Source: Pseudobutyrivibrio ruminis AD2017
GTDB lineage: Bacteria > Bacillota > Clostridia > Lachnospirales > Lachnospiraceae
Reading direction: 5' to 3'
Length of the DNA stretch: 64,000 bases
Assembly (NCBI RefSeq): GCF_000424305.1
Contig: NZ_AUJQ01000008.1
Location: 124,001 to 188,000 of the forward strand
Made by a program: the position numbers and the translations under genes. Of the stretch, positions 52,344 through 61,542 are shown in pieces. Each line of letters opens with the position of its first letter. The first letter of the stretch is position 1. The notes beneath the pieces were generated by a model. The model saw only the letters and a list, made by a program, of their open reading frames with translations. It was not told the DNA's origin and searched no databases.

Positions 52344-54419
52344 TTAGTCTGTCTCATTTAAGGCTATCGAGTCGTCCTTAAAGAACAGCATTTCTTCATT
52401 AAGTTTTTGTGCAATATCCTTCAAATCATCTGCTGAATTAGCAAGATTTGAAACTGTTGCAGAAAGCTCCTGAACTGATGCGCCAGTTGTTTCTGAGCTA
52501 GCTGCATTCTCTTCCGAAATTGCAGAAAGTGAAGACATTGCATCGGATACCACATCGTTTGATGTAACACATGTAGATGCGCCACCTGCGATATCTCTGA
52601 TACCAACAACAGTGCCATCAATATCTTCAAGCATACCGTTTACAGATTCAAGAGTGCCACCAATAGCCTCCTGTTGCTCCAGGTTGCCCTGCTTAACCAG
52701 ATTTGCTGCCGCAACAGCTGCCTCTGCCTGCTTCAAAAGCTCATCCATTTCAACTCGGATGGCCTGTGCCATGCTATCAGAATCATCCGCAAGCTTTCTG
52801 ATTTCCTCCGCAACTACTGCGAAGCCCTTACCAGCCTCACCAGCACGGGCTGCCTCGATTGAAGCGTTAAGTGAAAGCAGGTTGGTCTGAGAAGCGATAC
52901 CAGAAATGCCTTCTACTCTATCGTTGATATTAGCAACGGCACTCTGTGTAGCGGAAATTGTTCTTGCAATCTCTTCAATCTTTTCTGTCATATCGCTACT
53001 AGAATCCTTAAGATCGATAAGGGATTTGCTGGATGCCTGTGAAGCTTCCTTCATCTTTCCAGCTAAGCTCTCCACATTGTCTGTAGAATGCTGAACGCCG
53101 CCAACTGCATCTGTAATCTTTCCAACATTTTCAGCAGCCTCCTGGATTTCCTCGGCCTGCTGAACAGCACCTGTTGCAATCTCCTGCACTGCATTTGCTA
53201 CAGTATCTGTTGTTGCAGCAATCTGATTTGCCATATCTGCCAAATCCTCTGATGATTTAGTAACAGTTGAGGCCGAGGTCTTGATTGCCGAAACGATACT
53301 TTCTAATTTATCAATAACTGAATTTGTACTTCTAACGATTTCACCAAATTCGTCTTTACGATTTGTGTAGCCTTCAATCTTCTTAAAACGACCATCTGCC
53401 AAAAGAGTTACTGTATTGGTAACTGCCACGATTGGTTTTGTAAAGCTTGTTGCAACATATACTGCAATAATAATACCTATTACTAACAGGATTACGCCGA
53501 TTACAACAACTGTAAGGGCCGCCTTAATTGCATGTGCCATTATTTCTTTATCCTGCTGAGATACTGCAACATAATAACCGCTTATAGGTTCCTTAGCCCA
53601 TGACATATATGTAAGATTTCCATCAAATGAAGATGTGATAAGACCGCTCGAATCAGATGATGTCATAAATTCATATCCGCTCAGATCATATTCATCCTCT
53701 GGTGTTATTTCGAACTGAGCATGAGCTACCATCATACCTTTAGTATCAGCAATAAATCCATCCGAAATATGTGCTGCCAAAAAATCATGTAATACGTTCA
53801 AGTCATAGCTTCTATGAATTGTTCCTATTATTTTAGAATGTGCCTCATTGTAAATAGGAACACATATAATCATAATTCTGTTTCCAGCACTTTTACTTAC
53901 CACTACATCAGATACAGCAGTAGTGCCAGTTGCTAATGCTTGGCTGAAATACTCTCTATCTGAAATATTTGCCAATTCTTTTCTATCCGTTCTAAGAACC
54001 TGATCACCTGATGCAAATGTAAGAATTATACTCTTATTTCCATCATTCATATATTCATTCAATCCATCCATCTGAGCAAGCATTGCCGCGTCTGGTACTG
54101 CCTGTCCTTCAGTACCATAGGTCTCAAGAAAAGCAATGGTACTAGGAGATGTTGCAAATGCCTGTAGCATTGATGCATTCTTTTCAATAATCTGTTTAAA
54201 TTCGGTTTCAACGATTGTTGTGTTTGATTTAAGCAAATCTAACGCATCCTGCTTAGCCTTACTGGTTGAGCTATTGTAACTTATTATGATTGCAATAATC
54301 AGCGGAACAGCAACTAACGCCGCAATCAAACAAATCAGCTTTGTCTTGATGCTATCTTTAGGCGCTATAGTTTTTGTCGTTTCTTGCTTAACGGAAGTCT
54401 TTTTTATCTTCTTGCCCAT
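52344..54419 (-). CDS. Methyl-accepting chemotaxis protein
   Basis: 691 residues from [12 protein letters not shown] (ATG 54417-54419, AGGAGG 6 bases upstream); an earlier in-frame Met at 54455 lacks a site. Order: cytoplasmic tail, membrane helix 1 (about 29-48), a large extracellular double-Cache-type sensor (50-300), helix 2 (about 305-330), HAMP ([20 protein letters not shown]), and a signalling coiled coil with the tip [16 protein letters not shown]. It closely resembles the partial receptor at the right edge. The ligand is unknown. Confidence 0.94.
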   Translation of the reverse strand: MGKKIKKTSVKQETTKTIAPKDSIKTKLICLIAALVAVPLIIAIIISYNSSTSKAKQDALDLLKSNTTIVETEFKQIIEKNASMLQAFATSPSTIAFLETYGTEGQAVPDAAMLAQMDGLNEYMNDGNKSIILTFASGDQVLRTDRKELANISDREYFSQALATGTTAVSDVVVSKSAGNRIMIICVPIYNEAHSKIIGTIHRSYDLNVLHDFLAAHISDGFIADTKGMMVAHAQFEITPEDEYDLSGYEFMTSSDSSGLITSSFDGNLTYMSWAKEPISGYYVAVSQQDKEIMAHAIKAALTVVVIGVILLVIGIIIAVYVATSFTKPIVAVTNTVTLLADGRFKKIEGYTNRKDEFGEIVRSTNSVIDKLESIVSAIKTSASTVTKSSEDLADMANQIAATTDTVANAVQEIATGAVQQAEEIQEAAENVGKITDAVGGVQHSTDNVESLAGKMKEASQASSKSLIDLKDSSSDMTEKIEEIARTISATQSAVANINDRVEGISGIASQTNLLSLNASIEAARAGEAGKGFAVVAEEIRKLADDSDSMAQAIRVEMDELLKQAEAAVAAANLVKQGNLEQQEAIGGTLESVNGMLEDIDGTVVGIRDIAGGASTCVTSNDVVSDAMSSLSAISEENAASSETTGASVQELSATVSNLANSADDLKDIAQKLNEEMLFFKDDSIALNETD

Positions 54420-54543
54420 ATTCGCCTCCTTTGCACAGCGAACCAATTCTAGCATTAATTTTACAATAGGATTTCTCGAAATATGTGTGGCATCTGTTAA
54501 ATAAATGTGTTCAAATATTCATTTTTTTATGCTCCAACATATA

Positions 54544-54574
54544 AAAAAAGAGTAGCCCCAAAAGGACTACTCTT
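54544..54574 (-). terminator. Terminator after guaD
   Basis: Stem AAGAGTAG/CTACTCTT extended by a partial inner pairing, with a T-run of seven on the minus strand. Confidence 0.9.
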
Positions 54575-54578
54575 ACTA

Positions 54579-55871
54579 TTATTCTGCACTTGAATAAATC
54601 TTATTACCTTTAACGTATTTATCTGTGATAAATGCATCGGCGTCGTTGTAAACCATACGCTCGATTCTTTCTCTAACAGACATATCTCGCATTGAATACA
54701 TCTTGCTGTCATCGATAACTACAGCATCGAATTCGTATCCATCCTTAAATGTACCAACCTTGCCAAAATAGCTTCCGCCACCTAATGTAGCAAGATAGAA
54801 CATTTCCTCAAATGATAATGGCTTTACATTAGTATCTACTAAACGGTAGTACATCTTTGAAGCCTGAAGAGAAATAAGCATTGTCTTAATCATGTTCATA
54901 GATGAGCCTGCTGCCACATCTGTACCAAGACCAACATTAATACCTGCATCTATAAACTTACGTATAGGTGCAATACCTGACGTAAGGTTCATGTTTGAAT
55001 CTGCGCAATGTGCAATATATGCACCGTGCTTTTTAAGGATTCGCATTTCTTCCTCATCTGAATAAACACAGTGTGCCATGATTGTAGGAAGCTCTGCTGT
55101 ACCCATTGTATCGAATATTTCGTATGCATTTGCATAGCTGGTAGATTCAGGTACAAGCTCCTTAACCCATGCAACCTCTGACTGGTTTTCTGAAAGATGT
55201 GACTGAATTCTAAGTCCTCTTTCAGCTGACATCTTACCAAGTCCTCTCATCAAATCATCTGAGCAAGATGGAATGAATCTAGGTGTAAGGATTGGCATGG
55301 TGTTTTTGTATCTGCCCTGGATGGCCTCTAACCATTCTACCGTAGCCTTAAGAGATGCAGCTGCATCTTCCTCTTCAAGTCCGACGCCACCATTTCTATC
55401 CATGTTTACCTTACCAACGTAGGTAATCATGCCTGTCTTTTCAAGCTGATCCATAAGCTCTATGGTAGCTTCATTGTGAAGTGTGGCAAATACAACTGCA
55501 CGTGTGGTAAAGCAGCGACGTAAATCCTCTGAGAAATATTCATATGCCTTGCGAGCATAAGCTAAGTCAGAATACTTAGCCTCCTCAGGGAATGTGTATT
55601 TGCTAAGCCACTCCAAAAGTTCCTCATCCATACCGATTCCACGGAAGGTGTACTGAGGCGCATGAACATGCAAATCAGTCATTCCTGGAATGATAAGCTT
55701 ATCGCCATAATCATATACTGGTAAATCCTTGTACTTGTCTGGAAGTTGGGAAAAGGCACCCTTACAGATGCCGTCCACACAAACCACATAGCCATTGCTA
55801 TATGTAACTATACTTTTACTTCCCTCCGAGAAGGCAATGCCTCCGCGAAGGACAAAACTGTTATTACTCAT
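54579..55871 (-). CDS. guaD: Guanine deaminase
   Basis: Zinc amidohydrolase, guanine to xanthine. 430 residues. Zn ligands and catalytic residues are visible in the order DLHVHAPQYTFRG, QSHLSENQSEV (His and Glu), AHCVY (His) and GTDVAAGSS (Asp), the guanine-deaminase version of the family pattern. It would feed purine salvage or catabolism. A small protein gene lies 30 bp upstream and may be co-transcribed. A terminator follows. Confidence 0.93.
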   Translation of the reverse strand: MSNNSFVLRGGIAFSEGSKSIVTYSNGYVVCVDGICKGAFSQLPDKYKDLPVYDYGDKLIIPGMTDLHVHAPQYTFRGIGMDEELLEWLSKYTFPEEAKYSDLAYARKAYEYFSEDLRRCFTTRAVVFATLHNEATIELMDQLEKTGMITYVGKVNMDRNGGVGLEEEDAAASLKATVEWLEAIQGRYKNTMPILTPRFIPSCSDDLMRGLGKMSAERGLRIQSHLSENQSEVAWVKELVPESTSYANAYEIFDTMGTAELPTIMAHCVYSDEEEMRILKKHGAYIAHCADSNMNLTSGIAPIRKFIDAGINVGLGTDVAAGSSMNMIKTMLISLQASKMYYRLVDTNVKPLSFEEMFYLATLGGGSYFGKVGTFKDGYEFDAVVIDDSKMYSMRDMSVRERIERMVYNDADAFITDKYVKGNKIYSSAE

Positions 55872-55901
55872 AAAACCGCTAAAGCGGGTCCCTCCTATCT
55901 G

Positions 55902-56168
55902 CTAGCCTTGTAAACCTCTAGCCTGTCTATCCATATCTTCTACTACGATATCGTAGATTTCGCCAAGTGTACGGCAGTACTCAAGTACCTTCCATGGCTC
56001 GTTTGTATGATAGTGAATCTTGATAAGCTCCTCATCACCTACAGCAAGAAGGCTGTCTCCAACAAAGTGCTCTGTGATGTAATCGTTGATTGCATCCTCA
56101 TCAAGATCCTCTCCTTCAATAAGAAGCTGTGTATCATATCTAAATTCAATTGACTGCTCTGGTAACAT
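55902..56168 (-). CDS. Stand-alone FakA/DAK-type C-terminal domain protein
   Basis: 88 residues. IEFRYDTQLLIEG, then VGDSLLAVGDEELIKIHYHT and VLEYCRTLGEIYDIVVEDM match the C-terminal region of FakA/YloV-type fatty-acid kinases (DAK2-linked proteins), here without the kinase or middle domains. Its length and a normal ribosome site and start suggest an intact small gene, not a remnant. No kinase or DegV-like partner is adjacent. It precedes guaD by 30 bp. Function unknown. Confidence 0.8.
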   Translation of the reverse strand: MLPEQSIEFRYDTQLLIEGEDLDEDAINDYITEHFVGDSLLAVGDEELIKIHYHTNEPWKVLEYCRTLGEIYDIVVEDMDRQARGLQG

Positions 56169-56272
56169 TTTATTTCCCTCCTAATAATTAGTATTTATTC
56201 TCTTAAAAGCAAGTAAGATTTTATCATATATTTGCCAAAAAGTAACTATCGAAAAAAATTGTAAAAAAGTTG

Positions 56273-56301
56273 TTGACATAATGTATTTTATACTGTAATA
56301 T
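56273..56301 (+). promoter_or_regulatory. Strong tRNA-Glu promoter
   Basis: -35 TTGACA (56273-56278), 17-bp spacer, -10 TAATAT (56296-56301), 43 bp before the tRNA. Confidence 0.8.
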
Positions 56302-56344
56302 TATCTTCGTTGCTGAGGCAAACACAAAAGAAAACAGCGAATAT

Positions 56345-56416
56345 GGTTCCTTGGTCAAGCGGTTAAGACGTCGCCCTCTCACGGCGAAAACAGCGGTTCG
56401 ATTCCGCTAGGAACTG
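56345..56416 (+). tRNA. tRNA-Glu (anticodon CTC)
   Basis: 72-nt tRNA: acceptor GGTTCCT/AGGAACT (G1-T72 wobble), discriminator G, D region GTCAAGCGGTTAAGAC, anticodon stem TCGCC/GGCGA with loop CTCTCAC (CTC, reads GAG), T-arm AGCGG-TTCGATT-CCGCT. CCA is not encoded. Confidence 0.95.
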
Positions 56417-56419
56417 CTA

Positions 56420-56448
56420 AAAGCACTGCAAATCGCAGTGCTTTTTTT
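56420..56448 (+). terminator. Terminator after tRNA-Glu
   Basis: Stem AAAGCACTGC/GCAGTGCTTT with loop AAATC and a run of T. Confidence 0.93.
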
Positions 56449-56502
56449 GTACCCATTTTTAGCTTCTATCCTTATGCATTGGACTGTAGTCTTTGAGGGC
56501 AT

Positions 56503-56531
56503 AAAAAAAGCCAGCGAAAATTCGCTGGCTT
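56503..56531 (-). terminator. Terminator after aspS
   Basis: 11-bp stem AAGCCAGCGAA/TTCGCTGGCTT with a two-base centre, T-run on the minus strand. Confidence 0.92.
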
Positions 56532-56535
56532 TTAA

Positions 56536-58302
56536 TTATTTATCTTCTTTAGGCATTACGATAGCGATGTGTACTTCATCAAGCTGCTTCTGATCTACTG
56601 TTGCAGGAGCGTCCATCATAATATCCTGTGCGTTCTTATTCATAGGGAATGGAATAATCTCACGGATTGATTCCTCACCAGCAATAAGCATAACCATACG
56701 GTCTACACCAGGAGCGATACCGCCGTGTGGTGGTGCACCATAAGTAAATGCGTTGTACATAGCTGGGAATTTAGCCTTAACATCTTCCTCACCAAGACCT
56801 ACAATCTTGAATGCCTCGATCATGATTTCAGGATCGTGGTTACGGATAGCACCAGATGAAAGCTCTACACCGTTACATACTAAATCGTACTGATATGCAA
56901 GGATATCAAGTGGCTCCTTAGTCTGAAGTGCTTCCTTACCGCCCTGTGGCATTGAGAATGGGTTGTGACAGAACTCAAGCTCTCCTGACTCTTCACCGAT
57001 TTCGTACATTGGGAAATCAACGATCCAGCAGAACTCGTATGTGTCCTTCTTCATGTGACCTTCTGCTGCTGCACCAAGAAGCTTTCTGAATACACCAGCA
57101 GTCTTTTGAGCAACAAGAAGTGGACCTGCAGCAAGACCAACGAAATCACCAGGCTTAAGACCAAGCTTATCTATAACAGCAGCTTTTCGTTCCTGAAGGA
57201 ACTTAGCGATACCACCAACAAGCTCTCCGTTTTCGTCAAGCTTGAACCAGTATGTCTTCTGAGCTGTAGCAACTTCTACTTCAGCAATCATAGCATCAAT
57301 CTGCTTACGTGTAGCTGTAAGATTATCAACAACGATAGCCTTAACTACATTGCCCTCGAATGGGCCAAATCCGCAATCAGCCATAACATCTGTAGCGTCC
57401 TGAAGAACAAGGTCGATACGAAGGTCTGGCTTGTCTGAACCGTACTTATCCATAGCCTCAAGATATGGGATACGTACGAATGGAGCTGTTGAAGCGCTCT
57501 TGTATACACCGTACTTTGCAAAGATTGGTGGAAGTACGTCCTCGATAACTGCGAAGACATCTTCCTGAGATGCAAATGCCATCTCCATATCAAGCTGATA
57601 GAACTCTCCTGGAGAACGGTCAGCACGTGCATCCTCGTCACGGAAACAAGGTGCAATCTGGAAATATCTATCAAAACCAGATGCCATAAGGATCTGCTTG
57701 AACTGCTGTGGTGCCTGTGGAAGGGCGTAGAACTTACCTGGGTGATTACGAGCTGGTACAAGGTAATCACGTGCGCCTTCTGGTGAAGAGCATGTAAGGA
57801 TTGGTGTTGTGATTTCCATGAAATCATGTGCAATCATAGCTGCTCTTAATTCAGCAACGATTTTGCTTCTAAGAACGATTTTGCTCTTAACCTCTGGATT
57901 ACGAAGGTCAAGATAACGATATTTTAAACGTGTATTCTCATCAGCTTCCTTTGAACGATTTATTTCGAATGGGAGCTCGTTGTGAGTACACTTTCCAAGT
58001 ACTTCAATGCTAGTAGGAACTACCTCTATTTCACCTGTAGGAAGCTCTGTGTTCTTAGAAGAACGCTCACGAACTGTACCAGTAACTGAAATAGTAGATT
58101 CCTTATTAACAGAATCAATGACAGCCATCATTTCTTCTGTCTCAACGACTATCTGTGTAGTGCCATAGAAATCACGAAGGATAACGAAACCAAGATTCTT
58201 TGACACTTTTCTGATGTTTTCAAACCAACCAACTAATGTAACTTCTTTGCCAGCATCTGCAAGACGTAGCTCGTTACAGTTGTGTGTACGTGACTGGGTC
58301 AT
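56536..58302 (-). CDS. aspS: Aspartyl-tRNA synthetase
   Basis: 588 residues, the bacterial form with the extra GAD insertion domain. N-terminal OB-fold anticodon domain (VTLVGWFENIRKVSKNLGF), class II motif 2 region (FRDEDARADRSPGEFYQLDME), and the motif 3 Arg in GGIAPGVDRMVMLI. Asn and Glu discrimination cannot be told from this. A 28-bp hairpin (58335-58362) lies in the leader. Confidence 0.97.
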   Translation of the reverse strand: MTQSRTHNCNELRLADAGKEVTLVGWFENIRKVSKNLGFVILRDFYGTTQIVVETEEMMAVIDSVNKESTISVTGTVRERSSKNTELPTGEIEVVPTSIEVLGKCTHNELPFEINRSKEADENTRLKYRYLDLRNPEVKSKIVLRSKIVAELRAAMIAHDFMEITTPILTCSSPEGARDYLVPARNHPGKFYALPQAPQQFKQILMASGFDRYFQIAPCFRDEDARADRSPGEFYQLDMEMAFASQEDVFAVIEDVLPPIFAKYGVYKSASTAPFVRIPYLEAMDKYGSDKPDLRIDLVLQDATDVMADCGFGPFEGNVVKAIVVDNLTATRKQIDAMIAEVEVATAQKTYWFKLDENGELVGGIAKFLQERKAAVIDKLGLKPGDFVGLAAGPLLVAQKTAGVFRKLLGAAAEGHMKKDTYEFCWIVDFPMYEIGEESGELEFCHNPFSMPQGGKEALQTKEPLDILAYQYDLVCNGVELSSGAIRNHDPEIMIEAFKIVGLGEEDVKAKFPAMYNAFTYGAPPHGGIAPGVDRMVMLIAGEESIREIIPFPMNKNAQDIMMDAPATVDQKQLDEVHIAIVMPKEDK

Positions 58303-58334
58303 TTTATATCTCCTCTTCTATAATGAATAACATA

Positions 58335-58362
58335 GGGCCATTTAGCCCACGCTAAACAGCCC
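58335..58362. other. Hairpin upstream of aspS
   Basis: GGGCCATTTAGC/GCTAAACAGCCC, imperfect 12-bp arms, located between the Fur-like gene and aspS. No T-run follows on either strand, so it is not a standard terminator. I see no T-box features. Confidence 0.4.
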
Positions 58363-58379
58363 TTTAATAATACACCTTT

Positions 58380-58844
58380 TTAATATGCAAGTCTAGATAT
58401 CTTGTGAGACTTATCTAGTTTTCCAGTGGCTTTCATACCGGCCTCTAAAAGCTTTGTAAGCTCCTCTCTTCCGATGACTATTTTGGTGTCATCATCTAAG
58501 GTAACAACCACGTTTGTTTCGCAATTAGCACAGCTTCCGCCAGGACAGCCTTCATCGCAATCTGCATCCTCACATAGATTAGCACAGTTAGTGCAATCCA
58601 CCTGATACATGTTTTTGCGATTGATTACGCCGATTTCCTCTAGGGTGTTAACCATGCGGTATACTGTGGCGCTACCTATATTCTTATCCTTTTTAACAGC
58701 TTCGCGATATATTTCCTTAACGCAGGATGGGTCACTGTTAAGTATGATATCCAAAATCGTAAGACGCTGCTTTGTAATTCGACAGCCAGATTCTCGCAGC
58801 TGCTGTATGATAATATCCCTCTGTTCTGTTTCCATTACATCCAT
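58380..58844 (-). CDS. Fur-family regulator with cysteine-rich sensor region
   Basis: 154 residues. Residues 1-78 are a Fur-type winged helix (RITKQRLTILDIIL, then SATVYRMVNTLEEIGVI). Instead of the usual His-rich metal-binding dimer domain, residues 84-108 hold seven cysteines (84, 87, 91, 96, 100, 105, 108), followed by a 45-residue tail (VVTLDDDTKIVIGREELTKL). It presumably senses metal or redox state through these cysteines; the ligand is not known. It lies 77 bp upstream of aspS and 64 bp downstream of the DtxR-like gene, with a terminator before it. Confidence 0.88.
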   Translation of the reverse strand: MDVMETEQRDIIIQQLRESGCRITKQRLTILDIILNSDPSCVKEIYREAVKKDKNIGSATVYRMVNTLEEIGVINRKNMYQVDCTNCANLCEDADCDEGCPGGSCANCETNVVVTLDDDTKIVIGREELTKLLEAGMKATGKLDKSHKISRLAY

Positions 58845-58866
58845 TTCACTACCTCTGCCTACTCAG

Positions 58867-58893
58867 AAAAAAATCCCAGCCCCTAAGGGCTGG
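58867..58893 (-). terminator. Terminator after the DtxR-type gene
   Basis: 7-bp GC-rich stem CCAGCCC/GGGCTGG, T-run of seven on the minus strand. Confidence 0.9.
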
Positions 58894-58908
58894 AAATCAT
58901 AGTTAATG

Positions 58909-59289
58909 TTACTTTAAAATCTTGTCTTTAGCGTAATCTCTGACAGCCTTGAAGCTTTCCTTGCTGATTACGTGTTCAATACGACATGCATCCTCAGCTG
59001 CTATCTCCTCATCAACACCAAGCTTAACAAGAATTTCTGTAATAAGCTCGTGTCTTTCAAGAATCATTTCAGCAATTGCCTTGCCTTCATCTGTAAGATA
59101 TATGTATCCAGCATCTGTAACTGTAATGTGGTTCTTTTCCCTGAGGTTCTTCATTGCAATGCTGACTGATGACTTTTTGAAATTCAGTTCGTTGGCAATA
59201 TCAACAGAACGGACAACTGGTAATCTTTTGCTAAGAATTAAAATAGTCTCTAAATAGTTTTCTGCTGATTCGTTAACAAATGTTCTCAA
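58909..59289 (-). CDS. DtxR/MntR-type metal-dependent regulator
   Basis: 126 residues from a TTG start (59287-59289) with AGGAGG 8 bases before. N-terminal winged helix (SVDIANELNFKKSSVSIAMKNL) and the metal-binding dimerisation domain with His/Glu/Asp-rich segments (ERHELITEILVKLGV, AAEDACRIEHVIS). The SH3 domain of longer DtxR proteins is absent, as in MntR. It could control Mn or Fe uptake. A DtxR-box-like palindrome lies in its upstream region. Confidence 0.92.
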   Translation of the reverse strand: MRTFVNESAENYLETILILSKRLPVVRSVDIANELNFKKSSVSIAMKNLREKNHITVTDAGYIYLTDEGKAIAEMILERHELITEILVKLGVDEEIAAEDACRIEHVISKESFKAVRDYAKDKILK

Positions 59290-59398
59290 AACGTTTACCT
59301 CCTAATTATAAATGGATTAGAAATTTCAATTGCACACAACCCACTTATACTGAATAGGTTATCACACTTCTTACTCTTGTGCAACTGTATAAACTATA

Positions 59399-59414
59399 GT
59401 TAGTTTACCCTAAC
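59399..59414. promoter_or_regulatory. DtxR/MntR-box-like palindrome
   Basis: GTTAGTTTACCCTAAC: arms GTTAG/CTAAC around TTTACC. On the minus strand it reads GTTAGGGTAAACTAAC, close to the DtxR consensus TTAGGTTAGCCTAACCTAA. It lies 110 bp upstream of the DtxR-type gene and may also influence the divergent operon. Confidence 0.5.
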
Positions 59415-59478
59415 TGTAACCTTTTTTCAAGTATTCTAAATCAAATCTTAAACTTTTCTAAAATAACTCTATAAACTG

Positions 59479-59507
59479 TTGACGATGACGTGATTTCCGT
59501 TTAAAGT
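59479..59507 (+). promoter_or_regulatory. Predicted promoter of the zinc-ribbon/DUF5685/J-protein operon
   Basis: -35 TTGACG (59479-59484), 17-bp spacer, -10 TAAAGT (59502-59507), 38 bp before the first ATG. Confidence 0.6.
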
Positions 59508-59545
59508 GCAACTATGGTTTTTTAAAGCCGACACAGGAGGCCCAT

Positions 59546-59983
59546 ATGAACGATTTCAGATATCGCTTGGCAAAATTTTTTAATGGACGTACAGGAGTGG
59601 ATGCATTAGGACGCACATTTACATGGCTTGCGCTTATCCTTATGTTTCTTACTATGATTACCCACTCTAATATAGTTTATTTACTCGCCATGGCATGTTT
59701 AATCTATAGTATATGGCGAATGTTTTCCAAGAATTACCAAAAGCGCTACAATGAAAATGCTATCTTCTTACAAAAGACAGCTGGTATTCGTAGTAAGCTT
59801 TCAGTATTACCATTTAAGATAAAAACTTTTTTCAACAAAACAAAAGCTGAATACAACCAGCGAAAGGTATATGCTATTTTCAAATGCCCTAGCTGCAAGC
59901 AAAAGCTTCGCGCTCCTAAAGGACGTGGAAAGATTCAGGTAACCTGTAGTAGATGTCATTCAGTATTCATTAAAAAGGTGTAA
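59546..59983 (+). CDS. Membrane protein with C-terminal zinc ribbon
   Basis: 145 residues. Two hydrophobic segments (about 26-60) lie near the N-terminus; the C-terminus is a zinc ribbon with CPSCKQKLRAPKGRGKIQVT and CSRCHSVF. GGAGG precedes the ATG. The next gene starts 2 bp after its stop. I know of no function. Its position with a DUF5685 protein and a J-domain protein suggests a shared protein-quality or membrane-associated process. Confidence 0.85.
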   Translation: MNDFRYRLAKFFNGRTGVDALGRTFTWLALILMFLTMITHSNIVYLLAMACLIYSIWRMFSKNYQKRYNENAIFLQKTAGIRSKLSVLPFKIKTFFNKTKAEYNQRKVYAIFKCPSCKQKLRAPKGRGKIQVTCSRCHSVFIKKV

Positions 59984-59985
59984 TC

Positions 59986-60837
59986 TTGTTTGGATATATT
60001 AACGCTGATATAAAACAACTATCAGAAGAAGACAAAAATAAATACAGACAGTTTTACTGCGGACTATGTCATGCTCTTGGCAAGACAGCCGGCTTCAAGG
60101 GCCAGATGCTGCTTAATTACGATCTTTGTTTTTTAGCAATTCTTCTCCAAAGCCTCTATGAGCCAGAGCTTTCTGCAGACAAAACCTGGTGTGTTATCCA
60201 CCCTTTCAAGAAAAAACCTTTCTTTGAAAGCGAAGCCATCTCCTACGCAGCTGACATGGATATCATCCTGTCATACTACAGCCTGATGGATAACTACACT
60301 GATGATAACTCAAAGCTTGCCAAGGTCGCTGCAGACAGTCTTAAAAATAATTACAAGGTTATTAAGGATAAATATCCTAGACAGGTAGCCGCAATTGAAC
60401 AATATATTAAGAATCTTTCAGTGGCTGAGGCTGCTAATGAAACCAACATCGACAAGATTTCCAGCTACACAGGCGAAATGCTTGGCACTCTTATGAACTG
60501 GAAAGACGATGCCTGGGGTAAGACTCTTCACTGCATGGGATTTCACATGGGTAAATTCATTTACATTTTGGATGCCTATGATGATTTAAAAAAAGACGAA
60601 AAGCATGGAAGCTTTAATCCACTGCTATTTTTGAGAAATGAATCGCCAAAGGAATTTGAGACCTTCGTGAGAATTAACCTCACCTCTCTCATGGCAGAAT
60701 GTGCCAAGGGCTTTGAGCGATTGCCTATAGTTGAAAATGCAGATATTCTTAGAAACATCATTTATTCCGGTGTTTGGACTAAATATGAATATCTTCAAAT
60801 AAAAGATAAAAAATCCACTAACAAGGAGAAGCCTTGA
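59986..60837 (+). CDS. DUF5685 family protein
   Basis: 283 residues from a TTG start (59986-59988) preceded by [24 protein letters not shown] and [13 protein letters not shown] at the N-terminus are typical of DUF5685, a family of unknown function; the segment YNYD-like [19 protein letters not shown] and [16 protein letters not shown] are further conserved parts, with Asp/His-rich helices that recall isoprenoid-synthase-type folds, though that is only an impression. The stop overlaps the start of the J-protein. Confidence 0.85.
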   Translation: MFGYINADIKQLSEEDKNKYRQFYCGLCHALGKTAGFKGQMLLNYDLCFLAILLQSLYEPELSADKTWCVIHPFKKKPFFESEAISYAADMDIILSYYSLMDNYTDDNSKLAKVAADSLKNNYKVIKDKYPRQVAAIEQYIKNLSVAEAANETNIDKISSYTGEMLGTLMNWKDDAWGKTLHCMGFHMGKFIYILDAYDDLKKDEKHGSFNPLLFLRNESPKEFETFVRINLTSLMAECAKGFERLPIVENADILRNIIYSGVWTKYEYLQIKDKKSTNKEKP

Positions 60838-61451
60838 TGATAGATCCTTACAGAGTTCTGGGCGTTGAAAGAGGCGCCTCAGACGAGGAAATCAAAAAAG
60901 CATATAGAAGCTTAAGCCGTAAATATCATCCTGATGCTAACATCAATAATCCTAACAAGGAACAGGCTGAGGAACGATTCAAAGAAATCCAGGCTGCCTA
61001 CAATCAGATTATGGATGAGCGTCAAAACGGCAGCTACTCTAACAGCTATTCTGGTGGATTTGGTTACGAAAATAACAGCTCTGGCGGCTACAACTTGCAA
61101 ATGCAGGCTGCCGCTAATTACATTAACGCAAGACAGTTTGCTCAGGCTTTAAATGTACTTCATTCCATCCCTGATAGCGGACGAAACGGACAGTGGTATT
61201 TCTTCGCTGCCGTTGCTTCACAGGGACTTGGCAATCTAAACGATGCCAGAGAATACATTTCTCGCGCTATCGCTTTAGAGCCTAGCAATTTTAGATACAG
61301 ACAATTTCAGCAAAGCATTGACTTCGGTAGTAGTTGGTATAACACCACAGGTGCAGGCTACGGCTACACCAGACCTTATTCAGGGGTTACCAGATGGTGC
61401 GTAAGTATGATAATATTAAATCTGCTTTGCAATATATGTTGTTGCTTTTAA
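60837..61451 (+). CDS. J-domain protein with TPR-like region
   Basis: 204 residues from ATG 60837 (AAGGAG 8 bases before); it overlaps the upstream TGA. A J-domain with KYHPDAN (HPD motif) occupies residues 1-68, then a Gly/Ser/Asn/Tyr-rich linker, then a TPR-like pair of helices (about 85-150; [24 protein letters not shown]), and a C-terminal hydrophobic tail ([13 protein letters not shown]) with several Cys. It likely stimulates an Hsp70 near the membrane. Confidence 0.88.
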   Translation: MIDPYRVLGVERGASDEEIKKAYRSLSRKYHPDANINNPNKEQAEERFKEIQAAYNQIMDERQNGSYSNSYSGGFGYENNSSGGYNLQMQAAANYINARQFAQALNVLHSIPDSGRNGQWYFFAAVASQGLGNLNDAREYISRAIALEPSNFRYRQFQQSIDFGSSWYNTTGAGYGYTRPYSGVTRWCVSMIILNLLCNICCCF

Positions 61452-61498
61452 GAGATTATTACTAGGTCATTCGGACCGTTCATATATTTTCTCCCTTC

Positions 61499-61535
61499 AA
61501 AGAACCCGCGGGCTTCAGCCACCCGCGGGTTCTTT
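61499..61535. terminator. Bidirectional terminator
   Basis: Perfect 14-bp stem AAAGAACCCGCGGG/CCCGCGGGTTCTTT with a 9-base loop between the convergent J-protein and DUF4349 genes. Confidence 0.93.
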
Positions 61536-61542
61536 ACTTTCC

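Noticed and set aside
54420-54455. Longer start for the chemotaxis receptor at 54455
   Set aside because: There is no ribosome site; AGGAGG is placed for the ATG at 54419.
58303-58379. T-box riboswitch in front of aspS
   Set aside because: The leader is under 80 bases and has no T-box sequence or specifier loop; only a simple hairpin is seen.
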